A stretch of 64,000 nucleotides of DNA, taken from the NCBI RefSeq assembly GCF_018332655.1, contig NZ_BOQL01000030.1, positions 62,001 to 126,000 on the forward strand, written 5' to 3'. This DNA comes from Actinoplanes auranticolor (GTDB taxonomy: Bacteria; Actinomycetota; Actinomycetes; Mycobacteriales; Micromonosporaceae). The notes below the pieces were generated by a model, which saw only the letters and a list, made by a program, of their open reading frames with translations, was not told the origin of the DNA and ran no database searches. How positions within the stretch are numbered: position 1 is the stretch's first letter; the number at the start of each line of letters is the position of its first letter. Positions 1 through 7,738 of this stretch are shown here, piece after piece. A program made the position numbers and the translations under genes.

Positions 1-431
1 GCGGTCTCCGGATCCATCGCCCAGGCGCCGCCGTCGGAGCCCATCGGCACCCGCGACATCGACTCCACGCCGCCGGCCAGCAGCAAGTGGTCCCACCCCG
101 ACCGCACCTTCGCCGCCGCGATGTTCACCGCCTCCAGCCCGGAGGCGCAGAAACGGTTGAGCTGGACCCCGCCGACGTGGTCGGGCAGGCCGGCCAGCAG
201 AGCCGCCGCCCGGGGCAGGTCACCGCCCTGCTCACCGACCGGAGTGACGATGCCCATGACGAGGTCGTCCAGCCGGTCGGTGTCGAGGCCGGGCAGCCGG
301 TCCCGCAGCGCGTCGATGAGCCCGACGGTCAACGAGATCGGCTTGACGCCGTGCAGCGACCCGGTGGCCCGCCGCCGCCCGCGCGGCGTCCGCACCGCGT
401 CGAAGACGTACGCCTGACCGTCAGAGCGCAC
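1..431 (-). CDS. acetyl-CoA acetyltransferase (thiolase), N-terminal part, cut by window edge
   Basis: This is the first 143 codons of a thiolase, which cleaves 3-ketoacyl-CoA to acetyl-CoA plus a shortened acyl-CoA at the end of a beta-oxidation round. The N-terminus reads AYVFDAVRTPRGRRR, the standard thiolase opening. The nucleophile loop NRFCASGLEAVN places the acyl-accepting cysteine near residue 95, and GGVESMSRVPM follows as in the family. The GTG start at 431 lies inside the end of the upstream acyl-CoA dehydrogenase gene (11-bp overlap), so the two are probably translationally coupled. The second catalytic Cys/His pair lies beyond the window edge. Degradative versus biosynthetic thiolase cannot be settled from the fragment; the neighbours favour degradation. 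Confidence 0.9.
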   Translation of the reverse strand, partial: MRSDGQAYVFDAVRTPRGRRRATGSLHGVKPISLTVGLIDALRDRLPGLDTDRLDDLVMGIVTPVGEQGGDLPRAAALLAGLPDHVGGVQLNRFCASGLEAVNIAAAKVRSGWDHLLLAGGVESMSRVPMGSDGGAWAMDPET

Positions 432-1632
432 GGGCGATCAGCTCCTTCATGATCTCGTTGGTACCGCCGTAGATCTTCTGGGCGCGGGCGTCGGCGTACA
501 TCTGGGCGATGGGGTATTCGGTCGTGTAGCCGTACCCGCCGAACAGCTGCAGGCAGCGGTCCACGACCTCACACTGCCCCTCGGTGAGCCAGTACTTGGC
601 CATCGCCGCGGTGGCGACGTCCAGCTCCCCGCGCACATGCCTGGCGATGCAGTCGTCCAGGAAAACCCGGCTCGCCCGGGTACGGGTGGCGCACTCGGCC
701 AGCACCATCCGGGTGTTCTGATGACCGATCAACGGCTTGCCGAAGGCGGTGCGCTGCTTGCAGTAGGCGACGGTCAGGTCGATCGCGCGTTCCATGGCGG
801 CGACCGCGCCGATGCCGATGACCAGGCGCTCCTGGGGGAGCTGGCCCATGAGCTGGGCGAAGCCGAGGCCCTCGGTGCCGCCGAGGAGATTGGCGGCCGG
901 CACCCGGAACTCGTCGAAGAAGAGCTCGGCGGTGTCGTTGCCCTTGAGGCCGATCTTGGAGAGCAGCCGGCCCCGCCGGAAGCCGGCCGGGTCACGATGT
1001 GCCTCGCCGGATTCGCCGGCGTCCGCCCTCCCGGCCGCCGCCTCGCCGGCCTCGTCCGGGGCGCTGACTTCGCAGATCAGGAGGGAGACGCCGGCGGCGC
1101 GCTGGGACGGGTCGGTCTTGGCGGCCAGGATGACGATGTCGGCCAGGCCGCCGTTGGTGATGAACGTCTTCGCGCCGGTGACCACGTAGTCGTCGCCGTC
1201 ACGGATCGCTCGGGTGCGCATGGCCTGCAGGTCCGAGCCGCCGTCCGGTTCGGTCATCGCGATCGCGCCGATCAGGGTGCCGGCGCAGAGTCCGGGCAGC
1301 CAGCGCCGCTTCTGCTCCTCGGTGCCGTAGGCGACCAGGTAGCCGGTGACGATGCCACTGTGCACCGCCAGCCCGAGGCTGCTGTCGCCCGAGCGCATCT
1401 GCTCGTCGAGCAGGACGGCCTCGTGGGTGAAGCTGCCGCCTCCGCCGCCGTACTCGACCGGCACCGAGAGGCCGAGCAGGCCCAGGTCACCGGCCTTGCG
1501 GTAGTGCTCGCGGTCGGGATGGCCCTGCGCCTGCACCCGGTCGGCGTGCGGCAGGACCTCCTTGGCGAAGAAGGCGCGGACCAGGTCGGCGAGTTCGTCG
1601 TGCTCCGGCTCGTGCCACGGTGAGGCTCCCAT
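421..1632 (-). CDS. acyl-CoA dehydrogenase, long-chain type
   Basis: This FAD enzyme introduces the alpha-beta double bond into acyl-CoA. The ATG at 1632 is preceded by a good ribosome site (AGGGTGAGG), giving 403 residues; the frame is open further upstream but that part is not dehydrogenase-like. Visible motifs are AMTEPDGGSD (FAD/substrate loop), TGAKTFITNGG, GRxAFGKPL-type residues, QLFGGYGYTTEYP and the C-terminal IYGGTNEIMKEL. In the last motif Gly sits where medium-chain enzymes carry the catalytic Glu, as in long-chain and isovaleryl types that use another Glu. Residues about 190-214 are an Ala/Gly/Glu-rich insert absent from typical members. It lies 17 bp after the hydrolase frame and overlaps the thiolase, so it sits within the same operon. 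Confidence 0.93.
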   Translation of the reverse strand: MGASPWHEPEHDELADLVRAFFAKEVLPHADRVQAQGHPDREHYRKAGDLGLLGLSVPVEYGGGGGSFTHEAVLLDEQMRSGDSSLGLAVHSGIVTGYLVAYGTEEQKRRWLPGLCAGTLIGAIAMTEPDGGSDLQAMRTRAIRDGDDYVVTGAKTFITNGGLADIVILAAKTDPSQRAAGVSLLICEVSAPDEAGEAAAGRADAGESGEAHRDPAGFRRGRLLSKIGLKGNDTAELFFDEFRVPAANLLGGTEGLGFAQLMGQLPQERLVIGIGAVAAMERAIDLTVAYCKQRTAFGKPLIGHQNTRMVLAECATRTRASRVFLDDCIARHVRGELDVATAAMAKYWLTEGQCEVVDRCLQLFGGYGYTTEYPIAQMYADARAQKIYGGTNEIMKELIARAL

Positions 1633-1650
1633 GGCCTCACCCTGGCGAGC

Positions 1651-1669
1651 TATTGGCGCACTGTCAATA
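1651..1669. promoter_or_regulatory. TATTG-N9-CAATA operator, site 1
   Basis: The palindrome TATTGGCGCACTGTCAATA lies over the end of the hydrolase frame, 19 bp upstream of the acyl-CoA dehydrogenase start. Read on the other strand it matches site 2 at 16 of 19 positions. Inferred target of the TetR regulator at 4487. Confidence 0.6.
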
Positions 1670-1880
1670 TCTCGGCGCAGCGGAAGGGGTCGTCGGGGAA
1701 CGGCAGGTGCCCGCAGCCCCACAGCAGGACGTGCCGGGCGGCCGGGAGCTCGTACCGGGCCCGGGCGGCCTGACGGCGGTGCGGCAGGACCAGGTCGCGC
1801 GTACCCCAGGCGATCGTGACCGGGATGCCGGAGAGAGCGCCGGGATCGGCGCCGACCGGCAGCCGCCAGACGCCGAAAGC

Positions 1881-1930
1881 CCGGCGCGCGGCGGCGAAGC
1901 CCGGCGCGCGGCGGCGAAGCCCGGCGCGCG
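1881..1930. repeat. 20-bp tandem duplication (2.5 copies)
   Basis: Two perfect copies of CCGGCGCGCGGCGGCGAAGC (1881-1900 and 1901-1920) are followed by a 10-bp partial copy. Because 20 is not a multiple of three, the extra copy shifts the hydrolase frame. This is a classical slipped-strand product. Confidence 0.97.
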
Positions 1931-2618
1931 CGACAGGGCGCGGGCCGAGGCGAGGCAGTCCTGCGGGGACAGTCGGGTGGGGTGGCCGTAGAAGATTCCG
2001 CCGAGGACGGCGCGGCCGGCGCGGGTGGCGAAGATGCGGGGGAGGGCGGGTGCGAGGGCGGCGCTCAAGATACGGGCGCCGCCGACCACGGTCTGGCACC
2101 AGCGGCGGCCGGCCGGGCTCCAGAAACCGATCGGGGCGAACGCGGTGACGGCCGACGCCCGGCCGCGCCGGCCCAGCTCCAGGGCGATGCCGCCGCCCAG
2201 GGAGTTGCCGGCCAGCTCGGGCCGGTCCAGGCCGAGGTCGTCGAGGAATGCGGCGACCAGGTCGGCGAGGTGGCCGACGGACCCGGGGACGCCTTCGACG
2301 GCCATTCGGCCGTCGATTGCTGCCGGACCGCTGGTCAAGCGAGGCGTCGCCGGGTCGGGTGTTGCGGTGCCGGACATGGTGGGGCCGGGCGTGGCAGGGT
2401 CCGGCGTTGTGGCGGCGCGGGATGAGTGCGGGTCGGCGAGGGGTGGCCAGAGCGCGGAGTCGCCGAAGCCGGGGAGGTCGATCGCGATCACCTCGCGGTG
2501 GCGGGCGAGTTCGGCGATCAGCGGATCCCAGACCTGACGGCGGCTGCCGATGCCGTGGATCAGGACCAGTGGGGGACCGTTGCCGCTGCGCTCGTGGGCC
2601 AGCATCGCCGCACCCCTT

Positions 2619-2637
2619 TATTGACAGCCCGACAATA
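2619..2637. promoter_or_regulatory. TATTG-N9-CAATA operator, site 2
   Basis: TATTGACAGCCCGACAATA sits in the 50-bp gap between the divergent hydrolase operon (start 2605) and the GMC oxidoreductase (start 2656). A protein bound there could control both directions. It shares the spacing and most bases of sites 1 and 3. Confidence 0.65.
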
Positions 2638-2655
2638 GCGGTGCCACGGTAACTC

Positions 2656-4329
2656 ATGGCGTACGACTTCGACGTCCTGGTCATCGGCTCCGGATTCGGT
2701 GGGGGTGTCGCTGCGCTGCGGCTCACCGAGAAGGGGTACCGGGTCGGCGTTCTCGAGGCCGGCCGGCGCTTCGCCGACGAGCAGTTCGCCAAGACCTCGT
2801 GGCGGCTGCGGGACTACGTCTACGCGCCCGCGCTCGGCTGCTACGGCCTCCTGCGGCTCACCCTGCTGCGCGACGTGCTGGTCATGTCCGGCGCCGGGGT
2901 CGGTGGCGGTTCGCTGGGGTACGCCAACACGCTATACGAGCCGCCCGGCGCGTTCTTCGCCGATCCGCAGTGGGCGTCGATCACCGACTGGCAGGCCGAG
3001 CTCGCGCCCTACTACGACCAGGCGAAACGGATGCTGGGCGTGGTCACCAATCCGGTCGAGACGTTCGCCGACGTCACGTTGCGCTCGGTCGCGGAGGATC
3101 TCGGGGTCGCGCACACGTACCGGCGTACCCCCGTGGGTGTGCTCTTCGGTGAGCGGCCCGGCGCCGCCGTGCCCGACCCTTTCTTCGGCGGGGCCGGACC
3201 GGCCCGCCGGGCCTGCACCTCGTGCGGCGCCTGCATGACCGGCTGCCGGATCGGCGCGAAGAACACGCTGGTCAAGAACTATCTACACCTGGCCGAGGCG
3301 GCCGGCGCGGTGGTGCACCCGCTGACCACGGTGGCCGCGGTCCGGCCGCGGCCCGGCGGCGGGTACGACGTCGACGCGCACGCCACCGGCAGCCTGCGCC
3401 CCCGCCCCCGCCGCTTCACCGCCGCGCAAGTGATCTTCGCCGCCGGCGCGCTCGGCACCCAGCGCCTGCTGCACCGGATGCGCGACCGGGGCCTGCTACC
3501 CGCCATCTCGCCCCGGCTGGGCGAGCTGAGCCGCACCAACTCCGAATCCATCCTGGGCGCCCGCACCCGCCGCCGCGACCTCGACGTCAGCCACGGCGTC
3601 GCGATCACCTCCTCGATCCACCCGGATCCGGTCACCCATGTCGAACCGGTGCGCTACGGCCCGGGCAGCAACCTGCTCGCCCTGCTCGCCACCGTCCTGG
3701 TGGACGACACCGGCGGCGGCCGGCGCTGGGTGGCCGGCCTGCGCGAGCTCGCCCGCGGCTGGCGGGACCTGCGGCTGCTCGCCGTACCCCGGCGCTGGTC
3801 GCAGCAGACGATCGTGCTGCTCGCGATGCAGCCGCTGGACAACTCGGTCACCGTGCACACCACCCGCTCGCTCCTCGGCCGCCGCCGGCTCACCACCCGG
3901 CCCGGCATCGGCGAGCCCAACCCGGCCTGGGTGCCGGCCGCGCACGACGTCGCCCGCCGGGTCGCCGAGAAGATCGACGGGGTCCCGTTGGGCGCGGTGA
4001 CCGAGCTGGCCGGCCGGCCGGTGACCGGCCACTTCATCGGCGGCTGCGCGATCGGCGCCGGCCCGGCCACGGGGGTGGTCGATCCCTATCAACGCCTGTA
4101 CGGGTACCCGGGCCTGCACGTGATCGACGGGTCGGTGGTCGCGGCGAATCTGGGGGTGAATCCGTCGTTGACCATCACTGCGCTGGCTGAGCGGGCGGTC
4201 GCGCTGTGGCCCAACGCGGGGGAGCCGGATCCGCGCCCGGCGCCGGGTGCGCCGTACGCGCGGGTGGCTCCGGTCGCGCCACGCCATCCGGCGGTGCCGG
4301 CTCGGGCTCCGGCTGCCCTGCGCCTGTGA
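2656..4329 (+). CDS. GMC oxidoreductase, ChoD/cholesterol-oxidase-like
   Basis: This is a FAD-dependent oxidoreductase acting on an alcohol, most like the ChoD-type sterol oxidases of actinobacteria. The 557-residue protein opens with the dinucleotide-binding motif VIGSGFGGG (residues 8-16), followed by EAGRRF, SGAGVGGGSLGYANTLY and a C-terminal HFIGGCAIG ... VIDGSVVAANLGVNPSLTI block that closes the FAD site. Cys187, Cys190, Cys193 and Cys197 form a C-x2-C-x2-C-x3-C ferredoxin-like cluster, as in ChoD relatives but unusual for classical GMC enzymes. No signal peptide is visible. It is transcribed away from the hydrolase-dehydrogenase-thiolase operon and shares an operator with it, suggesting a role in the same degradation pathway. 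The true substrate is unknown. Confidence 0.9.
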   Translation: MAYDFDVLVIGSGFGGGVAALRLTEKGYRVGVLEAGRRFADEQFAKTSWRLRDYVYAPALGCYGLLRLTLLRDVLVMSGAGVGGGSLGYANTLYEPPGAFFADPQWASITDWQAELAPYYDQAKRMLGVVTNPVETFADVTLRSVAEDLGVAHTYRRTPVGVLFGERPGAAVPDPFFGGAGPARRACTSCGACMTGCRIGAKNTLVKNYLHLAEAAGAVVHPLTTVAAVRPRPGGGYDVDAHATGSLRPRPRRFTAAQVIFAAGALGTQRLLHRMRDRGLLPAISPRLGELSRTNSESILGARTRRRDLDVSHGVAITSSIHPDPVTHVEPVRYGPGSNLLALLATVLVDDTGGGRRWVAGLRELARGWRDLRLLAVPRRWSQQTIVLLAMQPLDNSVTVHTTRSLLGRRRLTTRPGIGEPNPAWVPAAHDVARRVAEKIDGVPLGAVTELAGRPVTGHFIGGCAIGAGPATGVVDPYQRLYGYPGLHVIDGSVVAANLGVNPSLTITALAERAVALWPNAGEPDPRPAPGAPYARVAPVAPRHPAVPARAPAALRL

Positions 4330-4486
4330 GCTGATCGCCGATGCCGGCGGTTGGCGCCGCCGGGCGTGTCGCGGTCTCGCCGGGCGTGGCGGGCGCAGCG
4401 CTTTGAAGGTCGCGCCGCGCGTCCCCGCCCGTCGTGCCAGCCTCGTGCCTGCGGCAATGCACGCAGCCGGCGGATAAGGTCGCTCG

Positions 4487-5113
4487 GTGAGTGTCGACGC
4501 AGCGCAGACCCGAAGACGCCTGGAGCCGGACGTCCGCCGCGGGCAGATTCTCGCCTGTGCGGTCCGGCTTTTCGGTGAGCGCCCCTACGCCGAGGTCTCC
4601 ACCACCGACATCGCCCGGGCCGCCGGTGTCGCCCGGGGGCTGATCAACCACTACTTCGGCACCAAGAAGGATCTGTATCTCGAGGTCATCCGGGTCATGC
4701 TGACCATCCCCGAGGTGGCGGTGCAGAGCCTGCCCGCCGGTGACCTGCGCACCCGGGTCGATGCCAGCGTGTCGTGGTTCCTCGATGTGGTCTCCCGGCA
4801 CAGCACCTCCTGGCTCGCCGCCGCGACCGCCGCCGGGACGGGCCGGGACGTCGATGTGGAGCGGGTGCTCGCCGAGGCCGAGGACACCGCGGCCGAGTAC
4901 GTGCTGATCGCCGTCGGGCTGGCCGAGGTGGCCGAGCATCGCGAGGAGCTGCGCGGCATGATCCGGGCGTACGTCGGCATGGCCACCGCCACCGCCAAGG
5001 AGTGGCTGAACCGCGACGCCCTGACCCGCGCGCAGGTGCATCTGCTGCTCGCGACGACGTTGCTGGCCATCGTGGAGCAGGTCATTCCGACGGTCGTCAC
5101 GCCCGCGCGCTGA
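4487..5113 (+). CDS. TetR-family transcriptional regulator
   Basis: This 208-residue repressor starts at GTG 4487. The N-terminal helix-turn-helix reads RRGQILACAVRLFGERPYAEVSTTDIARAAGVARGL, ending in INHYFGTKKDLYLEV, the typical TetR recognition helix and its following segment. The C-terminal half (residues about 75-205) is an all-helical ligand domain without specific signature. It lies between the GMC oxidoreductase and the oxygenase genes. Three similar 19-bp palindromes are found in promoters of the surrounding cluster, one just 3 bp after its stop codon, so it is the likely local repressor, perhaps released by an acyl-CoA intermediate. That ligand is inference from KstR/FadR-type relatives. 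Confidence 0.92.
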   Translation: MSVDAAQTRRRLEPDVRRGQILACAVRLFGERPYAEVSTTDIARAAGVARGLINHYFGTKKDLYLEVIRVMLTIPEVAVQSLPAGDLRTRVDASVSWFLDVVSRHSTSWLAAATAAGTGRDVDVERVLAEAEDTAAEYVLIAVGLAEVAEHREELRGMIRAYVGMATATAKEWLNRDALTRAQVHLLLATTLLAIVEQVIPTVVTPAR

Positions 5114-5116
5114 GGC

Positions 5117-5135
5117 TATTGGCAACGTGCCAACA
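5117..5135. promoter_or_regulatory. TATTG-type operator, site 3
   Basis: TATTGGCAACGTGCCAACA contains the perfect arms TTGGCA and TGCCAA and agrees with site 1 read on the minus strand at about 14 of 19 positions. It lies between the TetR stop and the 5156 start, so it probably controls the synthetase-fragment/monooxygenase pair. Confidence 0.5.
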
Positions 5136-5155
5136 GCTTGCTAACGTTCCGCACC

Positions 5156-5530
5156 ATGACGGCCACCGCGGGTGGCACGGCCACCTCCCCGCCCGTTCCC
5201 TCCACCACGTGTGCCGCCTGCGAGCTCGCGATCGAGGCGCACTGCCCGCAGGTCGCGCAGGCCGTGGTCGTGGGGGACTCCCGGCCGTACCTCGTGGCTC
5301 TGCTGGTCCTGGATCCGGAGGCCGGGGGCGACGTGCCGGCCGCGGTCGCGGCCGGGATGCGGGCGGCCAACGCGACCCTGTCGCGGGCCGAGCAGGTCCG
5401 GGCCTTCGAGATTCTGAACGACGCCTGGCCGCCGGGTGGCGAGCTGGTCACCCTGACCATGAAGGTACGGCGGCGCCCGGTGCTGCGCGCCTACGCCGAC
5501 CGCATCGACGCCCTGTACGCGGAGAAGTGA
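5156..5530 (+). CDS. stand-alone C-terminal domain of an AMP-forming acyl-CoA synthetase
   Basis: The 124-residue product matches only the mobile C-terminal lid of long-chain acyl-CoA synthetases. It begins at the hinge (TATAGGTATSP, comparable to the TAGGKNVSP hinge), continues with AIEAHCPQVAQAVVVGD and RPYLVALLVLDPEAG, and ends with LTMKVRRRPVLRAYADRI, where the Lys occupies the position of the conserved adenylation lysine. The 400-residue N-terminal ATP/substrate domain is absent, and nothing resembling it lies upstream, where an intact TetR gene sits. The frame is clean, the ATG is correctly placed and the next gene follows with no gap, so it appears to be expressed with the monooxygenase. 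It may be a remnant or may act in trans with another synthetase. Confidence 0.75.
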   Translation: MTATAGGTATSPPVPSTTCAACELAIEAHCPQVAQAVVVGDSRPYLVALLVLDPEAGGDVPAAVAAGMRAANATLSRAEQVRAFEILNDAWPPGGELVTLTMKVRRRPVLRAYADRIDALYAEK

Positions 5531-6991
5531 GTGCCGCCCCGGATCGCGATCATCGGCGCCGGCTTCGGTGGAGTGGCCGTCGCCGCGGCGTTGCGCAGGG
5601 CCGGTTTCTCCGACTTCGTGCTGCTGGAGAAGGCGGACCGGCTGGGCGGGGTGTGGCGCGACAACGCGTACCCGGGCTGCGCCTGTGACGTCCCCGCCCC
5701 GCTGTACTCGTTCTCCTTCGCCCCGAACCCGGACTGGTCGCGGCGTTTCCCGCCGCACTCGGAGATCCTGGCCTACCTGCAGCGCTGCGTCACCGACCTG
5801 GGGCTGACCCCGCACCTGAGACTGGGCACCGAGGTCACCGGCGCGCAGTGGGACGGGCAGCGGTCCTGCTGGCGGCTGGCGATCGCGGACGGCACCGAGG
5901 TCGTCGCCGACGTCCTCGTTCCGGCGGTCGGTCAGCTGTCCCGGCCGGTCATCCCGCTGCTGCCCGGCGCAGAGCGGTTCCGCGGCCCGGCGGTGCACAC
6001 CGCCCGCTGGGATCCGGCGCTGCGGATCGACGGCAAGCGGGTCGCGGTCGTCGGGACCGGCGCCAGCTCCGTCCAGCTCGTTCCCGCGATCGCCGGTACG
6101 GCCGGACGGGTCGTCGTCTTCCAGCGCAGTGCACCGTGGACGCTGCCCAAGCCCGACCGCCGCTACAGCGCGTTGCGCCGGGCCCTGTACCGGCGGGTGC
6201 CCGCACTGATGCGACCACCGCGCGCCGGCACCTGGGCGATGACCGTGTTCACCGGCGCGGCGGTGCTCGGCAACCGGGCCGCCGGTGCGTTCCTGCGTAC
6301 CGCCTCACGGGCCCAGCGCCGGTGGCAGGTCCGCGACCGGCAGCTGCGGGCCCGGGTCACCCCGGACGAGCCGATGGGCTGCAAGCGGGTGCTGTTCACC
6401 AGCGTCTGGCTGCCCACCCTGGCCCGCCCGGACGTGGACCTGGTGACCGCGCCGATCGAGGCGGTGACCCCGGACGGGATCCGCACCGCCGACGGCGTCG
6501 AGCACCCCTGCGACGTGCTGGTGTACGGCACCGGCTTCGCGGCCACCGAGTTCCTCACCCCGATGCGGGTGACCGGCCGCGGCGGCGCCCGGCTCGACGA
6601 GGTGTGGCGCGACGGCGCGCACGCGTACCTGGGGATGGCCGTGCCCGGCTTCCCCAACATGTTCCTGGTGTACGGGCCCAACACGAACACCGGCAACACC
6701 TCGGTGGTCTACTTCCACGAGGCCCAGGCGCGCTACATCGTGCAGGCCGTACGGGCCCTCGCGGCCGGCGCGCAGCCGCTGGACGTACGCCCGGAGGTGG
6801 CCGCCGCCTACGACGCGGAGCTGCAGTCCCGCCTGGCCGGGAGCGTCTGGACCGCCTGCAGCAGCTGGTACCGCACGCCCAGCGGCCGGGTCGTCACCAA
6901 CTGGCCCGGGATGGCGGGGGAGTACCGCCGCCGCACGGCCCGCCTGAGCCTCGGTGACTTCCGCGTGGCCGGCCGGGCCGGGCAGTCGTGA
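5531..6991 (+). CDS. flavin-containing Baeyer-Villiger monooxygenase
   Basis: This FAD- and NADPH-dependent enzyme inserts one oxygen atom next to a ketone to give an ester or lactone. The 486-residue protein starts at a GTG touching the stop of the previous gene. It has an FAD fold IIGAGFGGVAVA (residues 6-17), the Baeyer-Villiger fingerprint F-x-G-x3-H-T-x2-W (FRGPAVHTARW, about residues 155-165) and a second, NADPH-binding fold VVGTGASSVQ. Next to a sterol-oxidase-like enzyme and beta-oxidation genes, oxygenation of a cyclic or side-chain ketone is a plausible role. The closely related N-hydroxylating monooxygenases are an alternative, but the fingerprint favours Baeyer-Villiger type I. 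Confidence 0.88.
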   Translation: MPPRIAIIGAGFGGVAVAAALRRAGFSDFVLLEKADRLGGVWRDNAYPGCACDVPAPLYSFSFAPNPDWSRRFPPHSEILAYLQRCVTDLGLTPHLRLGTEVTGAQWDGQRSCWRLAIADGTEVVADVLVPAVGQLSRPVIPLLPGAERFRGPAVHTARWDPALRIDGKRVAVVGTGASSVQLVPAIAGTAGRVVVFQRSAPWTLPKPDRRYSALRRALYRRVPALMRPPRAGTWAMTVFTGAAVLGNRAAGAFLRTASRAQRRWQVRDRQLRARVTPDEPMGCKRVLFTSVWLPTLARPDVDLVTAPIEAVTPDGIRTADGVEHPCDVLVYGTGFAATEFLTPMRVTGRGGARLDEVWRDGAHAYLGMAVPGFPNMFLVYGPNTNTGNTSVVYFHEAQARYIVQAVRALAAGAQPLDVRPEVAAAYDAELQSRLAGSVWTACSSWYRTPSGRVVTNWPGMAGEYRRRTARLSLGDFRVAGRAGQS

Positions 6992-6996
6992 TGCGA

Positions 6997-7668
6997 TCAG
7001 GGCCAGGTGGCGGCCGGGGCCGGGGCCGCGGCGCCGAAGCGCAGCCGGAAGTCGGTGAGCGTCAGGGTCAGCAGCGGCCGCCGCCCGGCGAGGTAGCCCA
7101 GGGGCCCGCCGGCCTCCATCCGCCAGGTGGCCGTGCCGAGGCGCAACCCGGCGCTGCCGCGTACCGGTGTGCGCACGACCTTGTCACCCAGAGCCTGCAC
7201 CACCGACAGCGGCGTCGGCCAGCGGCCGGGCAGCCGCGGGCCGCGCCGCACGGAGGCCGAGCCGATCGGGGCGCGCGGGTCGCCGGGCTCCGGCCCGGTG
7301 CCGGCCGCGGCGACCAGGTCGCCGCCCGGCGAGTCGCGCAGTTCGAGGTCGGCCAGATCCTTGGGGATGCCCCACAGCGCCCGGCCGCCGTCGCGGGACT
7401 CGACACTGTCCACCCAGATCTCGGTGATGCTGATTCGGGGCCGCCACCGCTCGTGGACCAGCACGGCCGACAGCAGCTCCCGGTAGTGCAGCACCCCGCC
7501 GGGCTCGTAGCGGACCCAGGCCGCGCCGACGAGCACGTGGCGGCCGAACGGGATCGGCTGCACGGCAGACGCGAGCGGTCCGGGAAGTGGCGCAAGCGCC
7601 GGCCGCGGCACCGCGAAGACCGAAAGATGGAGCTGACCGCGCAGATCCCACGGCTGGGGCGGATACAT
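6997..7668 (-). CDS. acetoacetate decarboxylase-like protein
   Basis: The 223-residue product from ATG 7668 (ribosome site GGGAGG) resembles the acetoacetate decarboxylase/MppR superfamily: a WDLRGQLHLSVFAVP opening, then FGRHVLVGAAWVRYEPGGVLHYREL, HERWRPRISITEIWVDS and ALWGIPKDLADLELR. In true decarboxylases a Lys forms the Schiff base; here the Lys in GIPKDLA occupies a plausible place but I cannot align it with certainty, so another reaction or none is possible. It is divergent from the CoA transferase/racemase gene and convergent with the monooxygenase. No TATTG-type operator was seen in its promoter. Confidence 0.7.
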   Translation of the reverse strand: MYPPQPWDLRGQLHLSVFAVPRPALAPLPGPLASAVQPIPFGRHVLVGAAWVRYEPGGVLHYRELLSAVLVHERWRPRISITEIWVDSVESRDGGRALWGIPKDLADLELRDSPGGDLVAAAGTGPEPGDPRAPIGSASVRRGPRLPGRWPTPLSVVQALGDKVVRTPVRGSAGLRLGTATWRMEAGGPLGYLAGRRPLLTLTLTDFRLRFGAAAPAPAATWP

Positions 7669-7738
7669 GATCGCCTGCCTCCCGGTCGAGGGGGATCGAC
7701 GACATTCATCGTAGGGGGTCCTGTGCCCGGAGGTACGC

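Larger units (their letters stand above)
1650..2605 (-). pseudogene. alpha/beta hydrolase broken by a 20-bp tandem duplication
   Basis: The first part, from ATG 2605 (ribosome site AAGGGGTG), reads as an alpha/beta hydrolase: oxyanion region LVLIHGIGSR and nucleophile elbow GNSLGGG (Ser about residue 135). At 1881-1930 a 20-bp unit is present twice plus a half copy, and the frame then leaves the family. The shifted frame resumes with WGTRDLVLP (acid Asp) and GCGHLPFPDDP (His) and ends at 1650. Removing one 20-bp copy joins both parts exactly, giving a normal Ser-Asp-His enzyme. Residues about 56-104 are a Pro/Thr/Ala-rich insert containing ATPDPATP twice. As written the gene would make a protein without Asp and His. 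Recent inactivation, phase variation and an assembly error are all possible. It is the first gene of the operon with the dehydrogenase and thiolase. Confidence 0.85.

Noticed and set aside
5156..5530. The synthetase C-terminal domain as the end of a split gene with its first half just upstream.
   Set aside because: Upstream is an intact TetR gene and an operator; no N-terminal adenylation motifs occur in any frame nearby.
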